From assembly GCA_020024455.1 (NCBI GenBank), contig JAHHTU010000022.1, positions 1 through 41,423 on the forward strand: DNA of 41,423 nt, in the 5' to 3' direction. Below, piece after piece: positions 15,521-24,213 of the stretch (positions are counted from its first letter, which is position 1; each line of letters opens with the position of its first letter). The notes beneath the pieces were generated by a model. That model ran no database searches. It was not told where the DNA came from and saw only the letters and a program-made list of their open reading frames with translations. This DNA is from Anaerotignum sp. GTDB lineage: Bacteria > Bacillota > Clostridia > Lachnospirales > Anaerotignaceae. Made by a program: the position numbers and the translations under genes.

Positions 15521-16531
15521 ATGAGATATTGTGAAAAATTGATGCGACCGATTTGGCAAACATTACCCAAACCAGAACAGGAACGGATACTGCGTGAAAT
15601 TGGGGAACAAAACGGATTGACTTGGCAAGGTATGGAAACATTTTCTCGTTGGGGATTGGAAACCACAACAGCCATTTATACATACCAAAACGACGAATTT
15701 GTATTTGTACCGGGGGATACAGTGACATTGGGGTGGAATGGCTTTGCCAATGGTATCACAGAACAAAACAAAACATTATGGAAAGAAGAATTGAGCGATT
15801 TTGATATCGAAGAAGATGCACAAACATTTTTGCAAAGCATAACTTCCGATGTCAGACAGGCAACGATTGCACCCATGTTGGTGGCAAGAACCGTGATGGA
15901 GATTGGTTGGGAAATTGTATCAGAAGATGATGTGCGTGTGCAAAAGGATTTTGCCGCAGAATTGGAAACGGCAAAAAAAGCAGATTGTAACCAGCGACAA
16001 TGGAATATGGGGGATATGCGGTTTCGTGCCAGAAAAACAGAGCAAGGGGTGGAACTTGCCCTGTATCATGCGATGAGCAAAGCACAGGTTTGTGAACAGA
16101 TAGAAAAAGCAGGCAGATTTCGACTGCCAACCATGGACGAATGGGAGTATTTGGCAGGCGGTGGCATACGGACGTTATTTCCCTGGGGTGATGATATGTC
16201 ACAGTATATGATGGAAGAACATGATGAGGACGACGATGAAATCGTATGGTATCACATTGACACAAAAGAGGATTTGGAATTGCCCAATTTCTTTGGTATC
16301 ATCATCGGAGATGACTCTTATCGTATGGAATTGATTGCAGACGGTTTGGGGGCAAAAGGTGGTGATGGCGGTTGTTCCTGCTGTGGCGGTATGTTGCTGA
16401 TGCCTTATGTGGCATCTTCCCCATATTACACAGACGAAATGATGTTCGAGGATTTATTGGACGAAACACATTGCAACGGGGATTTTGAATTTGTACGCCG
16501 TGTAAAAACAGTCACATGGCATGAGAATTGA
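15521..16531 (+). CDS. FGE-sulfatase (SUMF1/EgtB-like) fold protein in immunity operon
   Basis: A 336-residue protein. The segment RLPTMDEWEYLAGGG then FPWGDD (201-224) is the hallmark of the formylglycine-generating-enzyme/C-type-lectin-like fold. Downstream it has a cluster GGCSCCGG (C285, C287, C288) and an acidic loop with many Asp and Glu. The copper-binding cysteine pair of true FGE is not recognisable, so catalysis is doubtful. In bacteria this fold is used by EgtB, by phage receptor-variation proteins and in toxin-immunity loci. Start ATG 15521 has AAAGGTG 6-8 bases upstream; an ATG at 15503 overlapping the previous stop is also in frame. It lies 14 bases after the previous gene and 8 before the next. 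Confidence 0.72.
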   Translation: MRYCEKLMRPIWQTLPKPEQERILREIGEQNGLTWQGMETFSRWGLETTTAIYTYQNDEFVFVPGDTVTLGWNGFANGITEQNKTLWKEELSDFDIEEDAQTFLQSITSDVRQATIAPMLVARTVMEIGWEIVSEDDVRVQKDFAAELETAKKADCNQRQWNMGDMRFRARKTEQGVELALYHAMSKAQVCEQIEKAGRFRLPTMDEWEYLAGGGIRTLFPWGDDMSQYMMEEHDEDDDEIVWYHIDTKEDLELPNFFGIIIGDDSYRMELIADGLGAKGGDGGCSCCGGMLLMPYVASSPYYTDEMMFEDLLDETHCNGDFEFVRRVKTVTWHEN

Positions 16532-16539
16532 GGTGTTTT

Positions 16540-16965
16540 ATGGTAGAACAAATGAAACAGATATTGCAACAAAAACATATCATATTCCATGCATTGGAAT
16601 ATATTCCCGAACAGCAAAAATTTGTGTTTTTGCTTTCTTGGCAGGAAGTTTGGGTAAATGGTTGTATTGTTGCAAACAACAGAGAAGAAATGGAACAGGC
16701 GGCAACCATCATACAAAATCTGACGATGGAAGCGGCAGAGTGGGAAGCAAACGCCTATGATTTTGCTACCGCAAATTTACAATCCTATGGGGATTTTGCA
16801 GATACGACGGTATTTTCTGATATTTGTATCCAACCAGATGGCACAATTTTGTTTTTTTTGGCAAAATTGGCAGATGACGACATCGTAAAATCGGGACAAG
16901 GTGTTTGGGTGTCCGGCACATGGGAGCATGGTTGGCAAAACGTGTATATACAAGAAAGCAGATAA
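16540..16965 (+). CDS. Hypothetical protein, DUF2262-like
   Basis: A 141-residue soluble acidic protein. Its C-terminal half, SDICIQPDGTILFFL followed by a short loop and GVWVSGTWEHG, resembles the end of DUF2262 proteins (hydrophobic strand, 'DG', then 'I-x-V-x-G'). The helical middle with conserved Trp and Asn also fits. The match is by eye only. Start ATG 16540 has GAGGTG 4 bases upstream. It sits 8 bases after the FGE-like gene and 12 bases before the next gene, in the middle of the immunity-like operon. Confidence 0.6.
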   Translation: MVEQMKQILQQKHIIFHALEYIPEQQKFVFLLSWQEVWVNGCIVANNREEMEQAATIIQNLTMEAAEWEANAYDFATANLQSYGDFADTTVFSDICIQPDGTILFFLAKLADDDIVKSGQGVWVSGTWEHGWQNVYIQESR

Positions 16966-16977
16966 GGGGGTATGTGT

Positions 16978-18039
16978 GTGTATCATTGTGCGGAATGTGG
17001 CAAAAAAATGTATTACGAGGGGATTTGCTGGACGTGTAACCAAAAAAGGGAAGAAAAAAACTTTGTGTTTGATGCAGAACAGTTGTTGGCACATTTGCAG
17101 GAGATTGGAGATTACAAAAAGCCTGCATATGACCAATGCAGAACGGCGTTGCAGTTGGGGCTTTTGGATTTTGACAAAATGGCAAAGGCAGCAGCACAAC
17201 AAAAGGTATACGATGTACCCGAATTGTTTTATCATGCATCAACAGAAGTGGAGGCTATGTTGATAGAAGCCTTGGAGGCTGCGGAAGATGCCAGCCAAGG
17301 GGCAGATTTGCTTTGTTGTTTGGCAATGTGCGGCGGCGAAAAATCATTGCAGGCATTGCACCGCTTGGAACAAAACCCAAAACCATGGCAGGAACAGCTC
17401 TATGTCCAGCCTTCTGTTTATGCAGAATATGGCGGTTGGACATTTGATGAGAAAGGCAATCGACAGGTGTTGTATTTTGAAAATTGTATTTGCATGGAAC
17501 AGGGCGGCGACCAAAAAGCAGGCAAATTGGCAAAGAAAAGAGAGGATATTTGCCCGCATTGCGGTGGGAAATATGTAGATATATTGATGTTGGACGGCAG
17601 AGCGGAAGGCTTGCGGTTTTTAGGGGTAGATGGTATCATCACAGCCACTTGTTGCCCAAATTGTGTGGCTTACCAACAGCCTGCATATAGTCGCTTTACA
17701 TTGGACGGGCAAAGTGTGCCACTGCCAAACGAGGAGGGGGACACATACGCATTTTCAGAGGAAGAATACGAAACATTTACAAACAATACGTTTGGTCTTG
17801 TGGCAGAGAGAAAACCTCTGTTTTACGGGACATTTTCAGAATGTCACAATACTGTGGGCGGATTTGCAAACTGGATTGATGATTTTTTATATCCGGAATG
17901 TCCTGATTGCGGAAAACCGATGACATATTTGGCACAAATACAATGGGATACATTGGAAGACGGTATGGCAGAGGGGACATTGTATATCCATATTTGCAAA
18001 GATTGTCATACCACAGCCATGCACCATCAACAAACATAA
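16978..18039 (+). CDS. Zinc-ribbon protein with DUF1963/YwqG-like C-terminal part
   Basis: A 353-residue protein with several zinc-ribbon knuckles: C4-X2-C7 with C17-X2-C20 at the N-terminus, CPHCGG and CCPNC in the middle, and CPDCGK with ICKDC at the C-terminus. The segment VGGFANWIDDF...YPECPDCGKPMTYLAQI is the pattern of DUF1963-type proteins. These occur as immunity proteins in polymorphic toxin loci. The region 30-150 is helical (HEAT-like, LLCCLAMCGGEKSLQAL). Start: AAGGGGG (16964-16970) fits the GTG at 16978 (7 bases away) better than the ATG at 16972 (1 base away); I use the GTG. Fourth gene of the operon. Confidence 0.7.
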   Translation: MYHCAECGKKMYYEGICWTCNQKREEKNFVFDAEQLLAHLQEIGDYKKPAYDQCRTALQLGLLDFDKMAKAAAQQKVYDVPELFYHASTEVEAMLIEALEAAEDASQGADLLCCLAMCGGEKSLQALHRLEQNPKPWQEQLYVQPSVYAEYGGWTFDEKGNRQVLYFENCICMEQGGDQKAGKLAKKREDICPHCGGKYVDILMLDGRAEGLRFLGVDGIITATCCPNCVAYQQPAYSRFTLDGQSVPLPNEEGDTYAFSEEEYETFTNNTFGLVAERKPLFYGTFSECHNTVGGFANWIDDFLYPECPDCGKPMTYLAQIQWDTLEDGMAEGTLYIHICKDCHTTAMHHQQT

Positions 18040-18066
18040 TCACAAACAGCAAAAGGAGAGATTGTG

Positions 18067-18822
18067 ATGTCAGAAGAACAAAAAATGTTAGAAATCTATC
18101 AAGAATATTTAGGTTGTCCCTGTACATTGTATATGCCCATGGAAGCTGATAAAAAAATGATGGAAATATACCTGCAAGCATTGGAAGAAGGCAAAACAGA
18201 AGGATATACTCCCTTGTTGCTTGTGATGGGTGACAATTTATTGGAAACCATGCAGTATCATGCAGATGTGGAAGAAGTATTTGACAAAGAAAAGGTTGCA
18301 ACATATCGCAAACAGATGTTGTCTGCAACATTACCCGATGTCAAAACGTTTTTTGATACCAGAGTATCTGAAATGCAGGAATATGGGGAAGCGGGGTATG
18401 CGGAAGAAATGATAGGGGAAATGGAAAACGGAGAGCCGTTAAACCACTTTATTTCCTATCGGGATTATGATACATGGACAACATATCCTTTGATTTTGGC
18501 AAAAATTCCGGTAAAAAATCCATGGGAAGTGTTTGCCTATGTGCCGTTTGGCGGTTGGAACAGTTGCCCAAACACAGAGGAATTGATGGCAGTGTCGAAA
18601 TATTGGTATGAAACATATGGGGCAATCCCATCTGTGGTGACAGGTGACACGTTGGAATGTTATGTAAAAACGCCTGTGGACGCAAAAGATGCAAAAGCAT
18701 TGGCAACAGAACAATTTTTATTTTGTGAGGATATTGTGATACAATCCGGTGGAGATGGTACGATTGGTTGGTTGGCAGACTGCTTGACCATGTCAAATGT
18801 TTGGTATTTTTGGTGGGATTGA
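18067..18822 (+). CDS. DUF4253 domain protein (immunity-like)
   Basis: A 251-residue protein. The C-terminal 105 residues have the DUF4253 layout: PFGGWNSCP, then ELMAVSKYWYETYGAIP, TGDTLECYVKTPV, and EQFLFCEDIV. Family members occur in toxin-immunity gene clusters and have no known enzyme activity. The N-terminal 145 residues are helical and unassigned; they include DYDTWTTYPLILAKIP just before the domain. Start ATG 18067 follows AAGGAG by 8 bases; the GTG directly before it is also in frame. Fifth gene of the operon, 27 bases after the zinc-ribbon gene and 26 before the SUFU fusion. Confidence 0.78.
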   Translation: MSEEQKMLEIYQEYLGCPCTLYMPMEADKKMMEIYLQALEEGKTEGYTPLLLVMGDNLLETMQYHADVEEVFDKEKVATYRKQMLSATLPDVKTFFDTRVSEMQEYGEAGYAEEMIGEMENGEPLNHFISYRDYDTWTTYPLILAKIPVKNPWEVFAYVPFGGWNSCPNTEELMAVSKYWYETYGAIPSVVTGDTLECYVKTPVDAKDAKALATEQFLFCEDIVIQSGGDGTIGWLADCLTMSNVWYFWWD

Positions 18823-18848
18823 TGCAAATACAGAAAGGATAGAACACA

Positions 18849-20627
18849 ATGGGTTTTTATTACACAGAGGAAGAGATGGAATGTGTGGAAAAGCATATCA
18901 CAAAACACTTCGGAGAATTTGAAACGGTGTTTCATGAATTGATTTCTCCGGATTTACATATTGATATTTGCATTGTACCACCGTCCAAGACCAAAAATTA
19001 TTATACATTGGTGACCATGGGTATGGGCGCATACAAAATGGACGTCCCCAAAGAACTTTCGGAAAGCAAATTGGAACGGGCAGAGTTGCTCATTTGCCTG
19101 CCACCGGATTGGGACATACAATCCGGCGATGAAATTTGGTATTGGCCTATGCGGTGTTTGAAAACATTGGCAAGATTGCCACAGTTGGAACAGACATGGT
19201 TCGGTTGGGGGCATACGATTTCCAATATAGAGCCATATGCGGAAAACACAACATTTACAAGCAGTATTTTGCTCTCTCCGCAAGCGGTTGGTGCTGATGC
19301 ACAGGTATGTGTGTTGCCAAACGGCGATGATGTCAATTTTTATCAAGTGATACCGCTGTATGAAAATGAACTGGCATACAAAATCAACCATGACGCAGAA
19401 GAACTGTTGGACAAAATGGAACAGGCAAATATTTCGCATATTGTGGATATTCATAGAAAAAGTGCGTGCGAAGATGTATCTGCACCAACATTGGAAGAAA
19501 ATTTGCATTATTGGCACGTTTCCGGCAAATATGAAAATATTGTAGATAAATTGATGTCACTGCCCAAAAAAGAACTGAATTATGACTTGACTTGTCAACT
19601 GGCAAGGGCATTGAACAACTTGGAACAGTATGACAAAGCGATTGATTACTTGGAGTCTGTCAGACAAATGGGCAGAAATGACAAATTATGGTATTATCGC
19701 TTGGGGTATGCATACTTTTATAAAGAAGGAAATATTACAGAGCGTTTGGAATATAAAAAACAGGCATATGCCATATTCCAAGAGGCTTTGCGATTGGCAC
19801 CCGATGACCAAGACACATTGGAATTTTGTGAAATGTGCGAACAGAATATTGCCTATTTCATGCAGTTGTTGCAACCAACCGAAAAAATATTGGAGAAAAA
19901 AATCAATCGTTTGCATCGTCAAAATGACCATGCGGAAATTGAACGTTTGATAGAAGATATGCCAGAAACAGAACGCAATTATGATATCAGTTGCTATTTG
20001 GCAAGAGCAAAAAACAATTTGGGTAAATATGAAGAAGCATTGGATATTTTACGACCATTGGTCGTCATTGGGGAACATGATGCCATGTGGTGCTATCGTG
20101 CGGCATATGCATTTTACCATTTGCAGCACTATCAAATTGCATTGGATGCAGTCAAAGATGCCGCAAAATTTGACAGTGAAAATGAGGATATACAAACATT
20201 ACTGGCAGCTTGTCAGGAAAAAGTTTTGGAGGAGATACAAATGGAAGAACAATATACACAAAATATGCCGACATTTGCAGATATTGCACAACTGAAAGAA
20301 GAAATCAAGCCATTTTATTGGGTGGAAGGTGCAAGCAGTTATTCCGTTTGTTTAAATGCAGGCACCTATTTGCAAGATGTGTTTGCAATCCGTGCAGAAG
20401 AAGGATTTGAGGGCAATGGATATGATTGGACAAGTTTGGCAACGGTATTTTTGGAAGAATGTTGTCCAAAATTGAAAGATAGTATTGCATTTGACCCAGA
20501 AGCAGATACATTTTGTGCATACACAAAAGATGCACAGGCGTTGCGAACATTTATCACTGCATTTCATGCGGCGTGTGAAAACAAAGAAAAAATCAAAACC
20601 TTGTTTTTACAGGCAGAATTGGATTAA
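18849..20627 (+). CDS. SUFU - TPR - Imm51 fusion protein
   Basis: A 592-residue three-part protein. Residues 1-185 resemble the bacterial suppressor-of-fused (SUFU) domain: HIDICIVPPSKTKNYYTLVT, GMGAYKMDVP, AELLICLPPDW. Residues about 219-455 are helical TPR-type repeats arranged as two related blocks (219-340 and 350-455; compare NYDLTCQLARALNNL with NYDISCYLARAKNNL). Residues about 475-592 match immunity protein 51: EEGFEGNGYDWTSLA (517-531), FDPEADTFCAY (548-558) and a terminal AELD. SUFU and Imm51 are both known immunity families for secreted nuclease or deaminase toxins. Fusing them through TPRs gives a large composite protein. Last gene of the operon, followed at once by a terminator. 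No signal peptide; cytosolic. Confidence 0.82.
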   Translation: MGFYYTEEEMECVEKHITKHFGEFETVFHELISPDLHIDICIVPPSKTKNYYTLVTMGMGAYKMDVPKELSESKLERAELLICLPPDWDIQSGDEIWYWPMRCLKTLARLPQLEQTWFGWGHTISNIEPYAENTTFTSSILLSPQAVGADAQVCVLPNGDDVNFYQVIPLYENELAYKINHDAEELLDKMEQANISHIVDIHRKSACEDVSAPTLEENLHYWHVSGKYENIVDKLMSLPKKELNYDLTCQLARALNNLEQYDKAIDYLESVRQMGRNDKLWYYRLGYAYFYKEGNITERLEYKKQAYAIFQEALRLAPDDQDTLEFCEMCEQNIAYFMQLLQPTEKILEKKINRLHRQNDHAEIERLIEDMPETERNYDISCYLARAKNNLGKYEEALDILRPLVVIGEHDAMWCYRAAYAFYHLQHYQIALDAVKDAAKFDSENEDIQTLLAACQEKVLEEIQMEEQYTQNMPTFADIAQLKEEIKPFYWVEGASSYSVCLNAGTYLQDVFAIRAEEGFEGNGYDWTSLATVFLEECCPKLKDSIAFDPEADTFCAYTKDAQALRTFITAFHAACENKEKIKTLFLQAELD

Positions 20628-20630
20628 ACA

Positions 20631-20661
20631 AAAAACCGTCGTGTTGTCACGACGGTTTTTT
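20631..20661. terminator. Bidirectional terminator ending immunity operon 1 and the yoaK-like gene
   Basis: AAAAACCGTCGTG (20631-20643) / CACGACGGTTTTT (20648-20660), 4-base loop, T-runs on both strands. The stop codon of the minus-strand gene lies inside the right arm. Confidence 0.92.
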
Positions 20662-21331
20662 ATGTGTGTTCTTCTTCTTTGACAAATAACATACAAAAAG
20701 CAAGCAACAGCAATCCAAAACAAATCCATAAGGCAGTATTGCCGAATTGTTTTGTGGTGATGACACCCAAACCTGCACCGCAAATGAAACAGCCGATAAT
20801 CCCATAATAATGGATACTTTTTTTGAGAAATGTTTTGTCTTTTGTCTGGAAAAAATGCACCAGATGGTCTGTGCCGCTTCTCAGATTGCCGGTACACATG
20901 GTACTGGCATAAGGCAATCCATGCACTTTGCGAAAGCTCTGTACCTGCAAAGAGCAGATAAAAGAAACCAATGCATTTGCAAAGGCATCGCCACTGCCCA
21001 AGGGTAAGTGCATGACAATCAGCAAAGCACATAATTCAATCAGCAGTACCACTTGCCGCCAATGCAATCCTTTTTTATCAAAATAATGCTTGATATTTTC
21101 GTCCAAAATGATGCCAAACATAAACGCAAATATGGGAATGACATAAGAAAAGGCTTTTCTGAAATCTCCTTCAAAAAAATGTACACCCATCAAAACAATG
21201 TTGCCTGTTTGGGCATTGGCAAATACTTGCCCACGCATCAAATATGTGTATATATCCAAAAAACCGCCAACCATGGCAAGTAAAACACCAATGCGGAACG
21301 AATCCGACATCTGTTTTGTATGTAGTGTCAT
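20660..21331 (-). CDS. DUF1275 (YoaK family) membrane protein
   Basis: A 223-residue protein with about six membrane helices. The N-terminal GGFLDIYTYLMRGQVFANAQTGN is the DUF1275 hallmark, and FRKVHGLPYASTMCTGNLR is the conserved second motif. Function of the family is unknown; transport is assumed. Start ATG 21331 has GGGAG 10 bases upstream. It lies 22 bases downstream of comM on the same strand with no terminator between, so it is probably co-transcribed. Confidence 0.88.
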   Translation of the reverse strand: MTLHTKQMSDSFRIGVLLAMVGGFLDIYTYLMRGQVFANAQTGNIVLMGVHFFEGDFRKAFSYVIPIFAFMFGIILDENIKHYFDKKGLHWRQVVLLIELCALLIVMHLPLGSGDAFANALVSFICSLQVQSFRKVHGLPYASTMCTGNLRSGTDHLVHFFQTKDKTFLKKSIHYYGIIGCFICGAGLGVITTKQFGNTALWICFGLLLLAFCMLFVKEEEHT

Positions 21332-21353
21332 TTTGAAACATCTCCCTATTTTG

Positions 21354-22886
21354 TCAAATCATATAATTGCGATCCAAAGAGCGGTATTGCAATACTTCCG
21401 CAATATGAGGTACTTGAATGGTTTCGGAGCCGTCCAAATCTGCAACGGTGCGTGCAAGTTTTAATATTTTATGGTATGCTCTTGCACTCAAATCCATTTT
21501 TGTAAATGCTTTTTGCAATAAATCTTTTTCTGTTTCGCCCAATACACAATATGTTTCGATTTGCGATGCACCAAGTTGTGCATTGAAATAAATCCCCTCG
21601 GATTGATAGCGTTGTGTTTGGATACGATGTGCCTGCATGACACGCTCTTTGATTTGGGCGGAATGTTCGCCGGTTTGTGTGTTTTGCAAGTCGCTGTATT
21701 GTACCGGTGGCATTTCCACCATCAAATCAATGCGGTCAAGCAGTGGCCCACTGATTTTGTTTTGATATTTGGCAATTTCCTGATTGGTGCAATGGCATTT
21801 GTCACCTGTGCCAAGATAACCGCAAGGACAAGGGTTCATGGCAGCCACCAGCATAAAATCGGAAGGAAATGTCAATGTGCCGCTGACACGGGCAATGGTG
21901 ACTTTGCCATCTTCGAGTGGTTGCCGCATGACTTCCAAAACTGTCCGTTGAAATTCCGGCAGTTCGTCCAAAAACAATACACCATGATGTGCCAATGAAA
22001 TTTCTCCCGGTTTTGGAATTTTGCCGCCGCCTGTGAGTGCTGCCGCAGATATGGTGTGATGGGGAGAGCGAAACGGTCGTTTTTGTATCAATGTGTTTTT
22101 GCTTTGCAAAAGTCCTGCAACACTATATATTTTTGTCAATTCGATGCTTTCCGCAAATGTCAAATCGGGCAATATGGAGGGAAAACGCTTGGCAAGCATG
22201 GTTTTTCCGGAGCCGGGAGGCCCAATCATCAAAATGTTATGCCCGCCTGCTGCCGCAATTTCCAAAGCACGTTTTGCATTTTCCTGCCCTTTGACGTGTG
22301 CAAAGTCCAGATATTCCTGTGCAGGTATTTTGTCGGAAAAGAAATCTTCTGTTACAGAAAACGGTTGTTGTTTTTCGGGATTTTGTAAAAGAGAAACCAT
22401 TTGTTTTAAGTTTTGAATGGGGTATACTGCCATATTTGGCACAAGTGCGGCTTCTTCTGCATTTTCAAATGGAACAATACATTTTTGTATGCCGTTTTGC
22501 ATGGCTTGATGCACCATAGGCAGTATGCCGTTGACAGGACGCACAGATGCATCTAACGAAAGTTCGCCCGCAACAAAATATTTTTCCAAAGTGATGGCAG
22601 GCAATATGTCCATACAACATAAAATACCGGCGGCAATGGGCAAATCAAAAGAAGCCCCTTCTTTTTTGGTATCCGCAGGTGCAAGATTGACGGTAATGCG
22701 TTTTGCGGGGAATGAAAATCCTGCATTTTTGATGGCAGTTCGTACACGTTCTCGGGACTCTTTGACGGCAGAGTCGGGCAAGCCAACAATATCAAATGCA
22801 GGCAGTCCGTTGCTGATATCTACTTCTACGTGCACATGGTATGCGTCAATGCCGAACAATGCAGCACTATTCAATATGGAAAGCAT
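21354..22886 (-). CDS. comM: YifB/ComM family Mg-chelatase-like AAA ATPase
   Basis: A 510-residue protein of normal length. The N-terminal Lon-substrate-like domain (GLPAFDIVGLPDSAVKESRE) is followed by an AAA+ domain with Walker A GPPGSGKT (222-229), the H-x-H region RSPHHTISAAAL, Walker B VLFLDELPEF, and a zinc segment AMNPCPCGYLG...CHC. ComM is a hexameric helicase that promotes branch migration during natural transformation. Start ATG 22886 follows GAGGTG. It is divergent from dprA, another transformation gene, as in many Bacillota. Confidence 0.93.
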   Translation of the reverse strand: MLSILNSAALFGIDAYHVHVEVDISNGLPAFDIVGLPDSAVKESRERVRTAIKNAGFSFPAKRITVNLAPADTKKEGASFDLPIAAGILCCMDILPAITLEKYFVAGELSLDASVRPVNGILPMVHQAMQNGIQKCIVPFENAEEAALVPNMAVYPIQNLKQMVSLLQNPEKQQPFSVTEDFFSDKIPAQEYLDFAHVKGQENAKRALEIAAAGGHNILMIGPPGSGKTMLAKRFPSILPDLTFAESIELTKIYSVAGLLQSKNTLIQKRPFRSPHHTISAAALTGGGKIPKPGEISLAHHGVLFLDELPEFQRTVLEVMRQPLEDGKVTIARVSGTLTFPSDFMLVAAMNPCPCGYLGTGDKCHCTNQEIAKYQNKISGPLLDRIDLMVEMPPVQYSDLQNTQTGEHSAQIKERVMQAHRIQTQRYQSEGIYFNAQLGASQIETYCVLGETEKDLLQKAFTKMDLSARAYHKILKLARTVADLDGSETIQVPHIAEVLQYRSLDRNYMI

Positions 22887-23019
22887 GGTTTCACCTCAAT
22901 TATACAATGTTTTGACAGTATCATAACAATTTTTTACAAAAAGTACAATATATAAATCGGTGGTATCCGATATATTCCGCATCAAAATATAAAAAAATTG
23001 CCAAAACAGAAAAAAATGA

Positions 23020-23048
23020 TTGAATTTTTGTGCAAAAGCATATATAGT
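23020..23048 (+). promoter_or_regulatory. Promoter of dprA-topA
   Basis: TTGAAT (23020-23025), 17-base spacer, TATAGT (23043-23048), 41 bases before the dprA ATG. The comM-dprA gap also holds ATCGG-N6-CCGAT near 22955-22971, of unknown use. Confidence 0.65.
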
Positions 23049-23088
23049 AAATGGCATAACTGCCGCAACTGTTTTGGAGGTATTTCAA

Positions 23089-24186
23089 ATGGAAGAATAT
23101 TATCTGATGTGGTTGGCACGCATGACCATGCACAATGTGCAAAAAGCATTCTTATTGTTAAAACATTTTCAAACGGCTGAGGCCGTATTTTTTGCGTCTG
23201 AAAAAGAAATTCGTGCAGTGTTGAGAGGCAGTGCAAAATGGATTGACCATCTGATTACACAAAGAAACCCAGAACAACTGGAAGATTGGATTTTGGAATT
23301 GGAAGAAAAAGAGATTTTCTTTTATTCTTACTTTCACCCAAGATATCCAAGATTGCTCAAAGAAATTTATGACCCGCCTTTGGGCATTTATGTCAAAGGC
23401 GTTTTGCCAGATGATGAAATTGACAAAATCGGTGTGGTGGGTGCAAGAAGATGCTCTGCATATGGTTTGGAAACGGCACACCGTATCACAAAAGATTTGG
23501 GAAAAACCAATGTGATTGTGGTCAGTGGTATGGCAAGAGGCATTGACGCTATGGCACATAAAGGCATCATGGACGGCGGCGGCAAAACAATTGCCGTATT
23601 GGGTTGCGGTGTAGATGTTTGTTATCCGGCAGAAAATGAAACATTGATGCAACAGATTATAGAACATGGTTGTGTGATTTCGGAATATCCGCCACAAACA
23701 AAACCGATTTCCTATCATTTTCCACAGAGAAACCGTATCATCAGCGGCTTGTGTAAAATGGTCGTTGTGGTAGAAGCCGGTAAGAAAAGCGGCACATTGA
23801 TTACGGCGGATTTGGCTTTGGAAAACGGCAGAGATGTGTTTGTGGTACCTGGGAATGTGACAAGCCGTTTTAGTGAAGGCACAAACAATTTGATTAAACA
23901 AGGTTGCCCCATTATCACAGAATACAGCGATATTTTGTTTGCGTTGGGCATATCTTATCAAAAAGAAGAAACAGAAAAATATTATCAAACGATTTTGAAC
24001 AATATGGAGCCGTTTGAAAAAGAAGTTTTTTTGTTGATGGATACACAAAATCCGATAACGGCAGAGGAAATTGCAAGAAAACTGCATCGCAATATTGCGG
24101 AAATACAATATATTCTTTCTTTGCTGGAAATTGCAGGTTATATTCAAAAACGAAAACAAGCAGGATATATACGAGATACCAAATAA
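23089..24186 (+). CDS. dprA: DNA-processing protein DprA
   Basis: A 365-residue DprA (Smf). It loads RecA on incoming single-stranded DNA in transformation. The Rossmann-like core shows VVGARRCSAYG, VVSGMARGIDAMAH, GCGVDVCYPAEN and PQRNRIISGL, and a C-terminal winged-helix (about 300-365) ends it; an N-terminal helical (SAM-like) region lies at 1-80. Start ATG 23089 follows GGAGGT; an ATG at 23020 lies inside the promoter and is rejected. It is 27 bases before topA, a common dprA-topA pairing. Confidence 0.94.
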   Translation: MEEYYLMWLARMTMHNVQKAFLLLKHFQTAEAVFFASEKEIRAVLRGSAKWIDHLITQRNPEQLEDWILELEEKEIFFYSYFHPRYPRLLKEIYDPPLGIYVKGVLPDDEIDKIGVVGARRCSAYGLETAHRITKDLGKTNVIVVSGMARGIDAMAHKGIMDGGGKTIAVLGCGVDVCYPAENETLMQQIIEHGCVISEYPPQTKPISYHFPQRNRIISGLCKMVVVVEAGKKSGTLITADLALENGRDVFVVPGNVTSRFSEGTNNLIKQGCPIITEYSDILFALGISYQKEETEKYYQTILNNMEPFEKEVFLLMDTQNPITAEEIARKLHRNIAEIQYILSLLEIAGYIQKRKQAGYIRDTK

Positions 24187-24213
24187 TCAGTAAGCGGAGG
24201 GGAATTGGAACGC

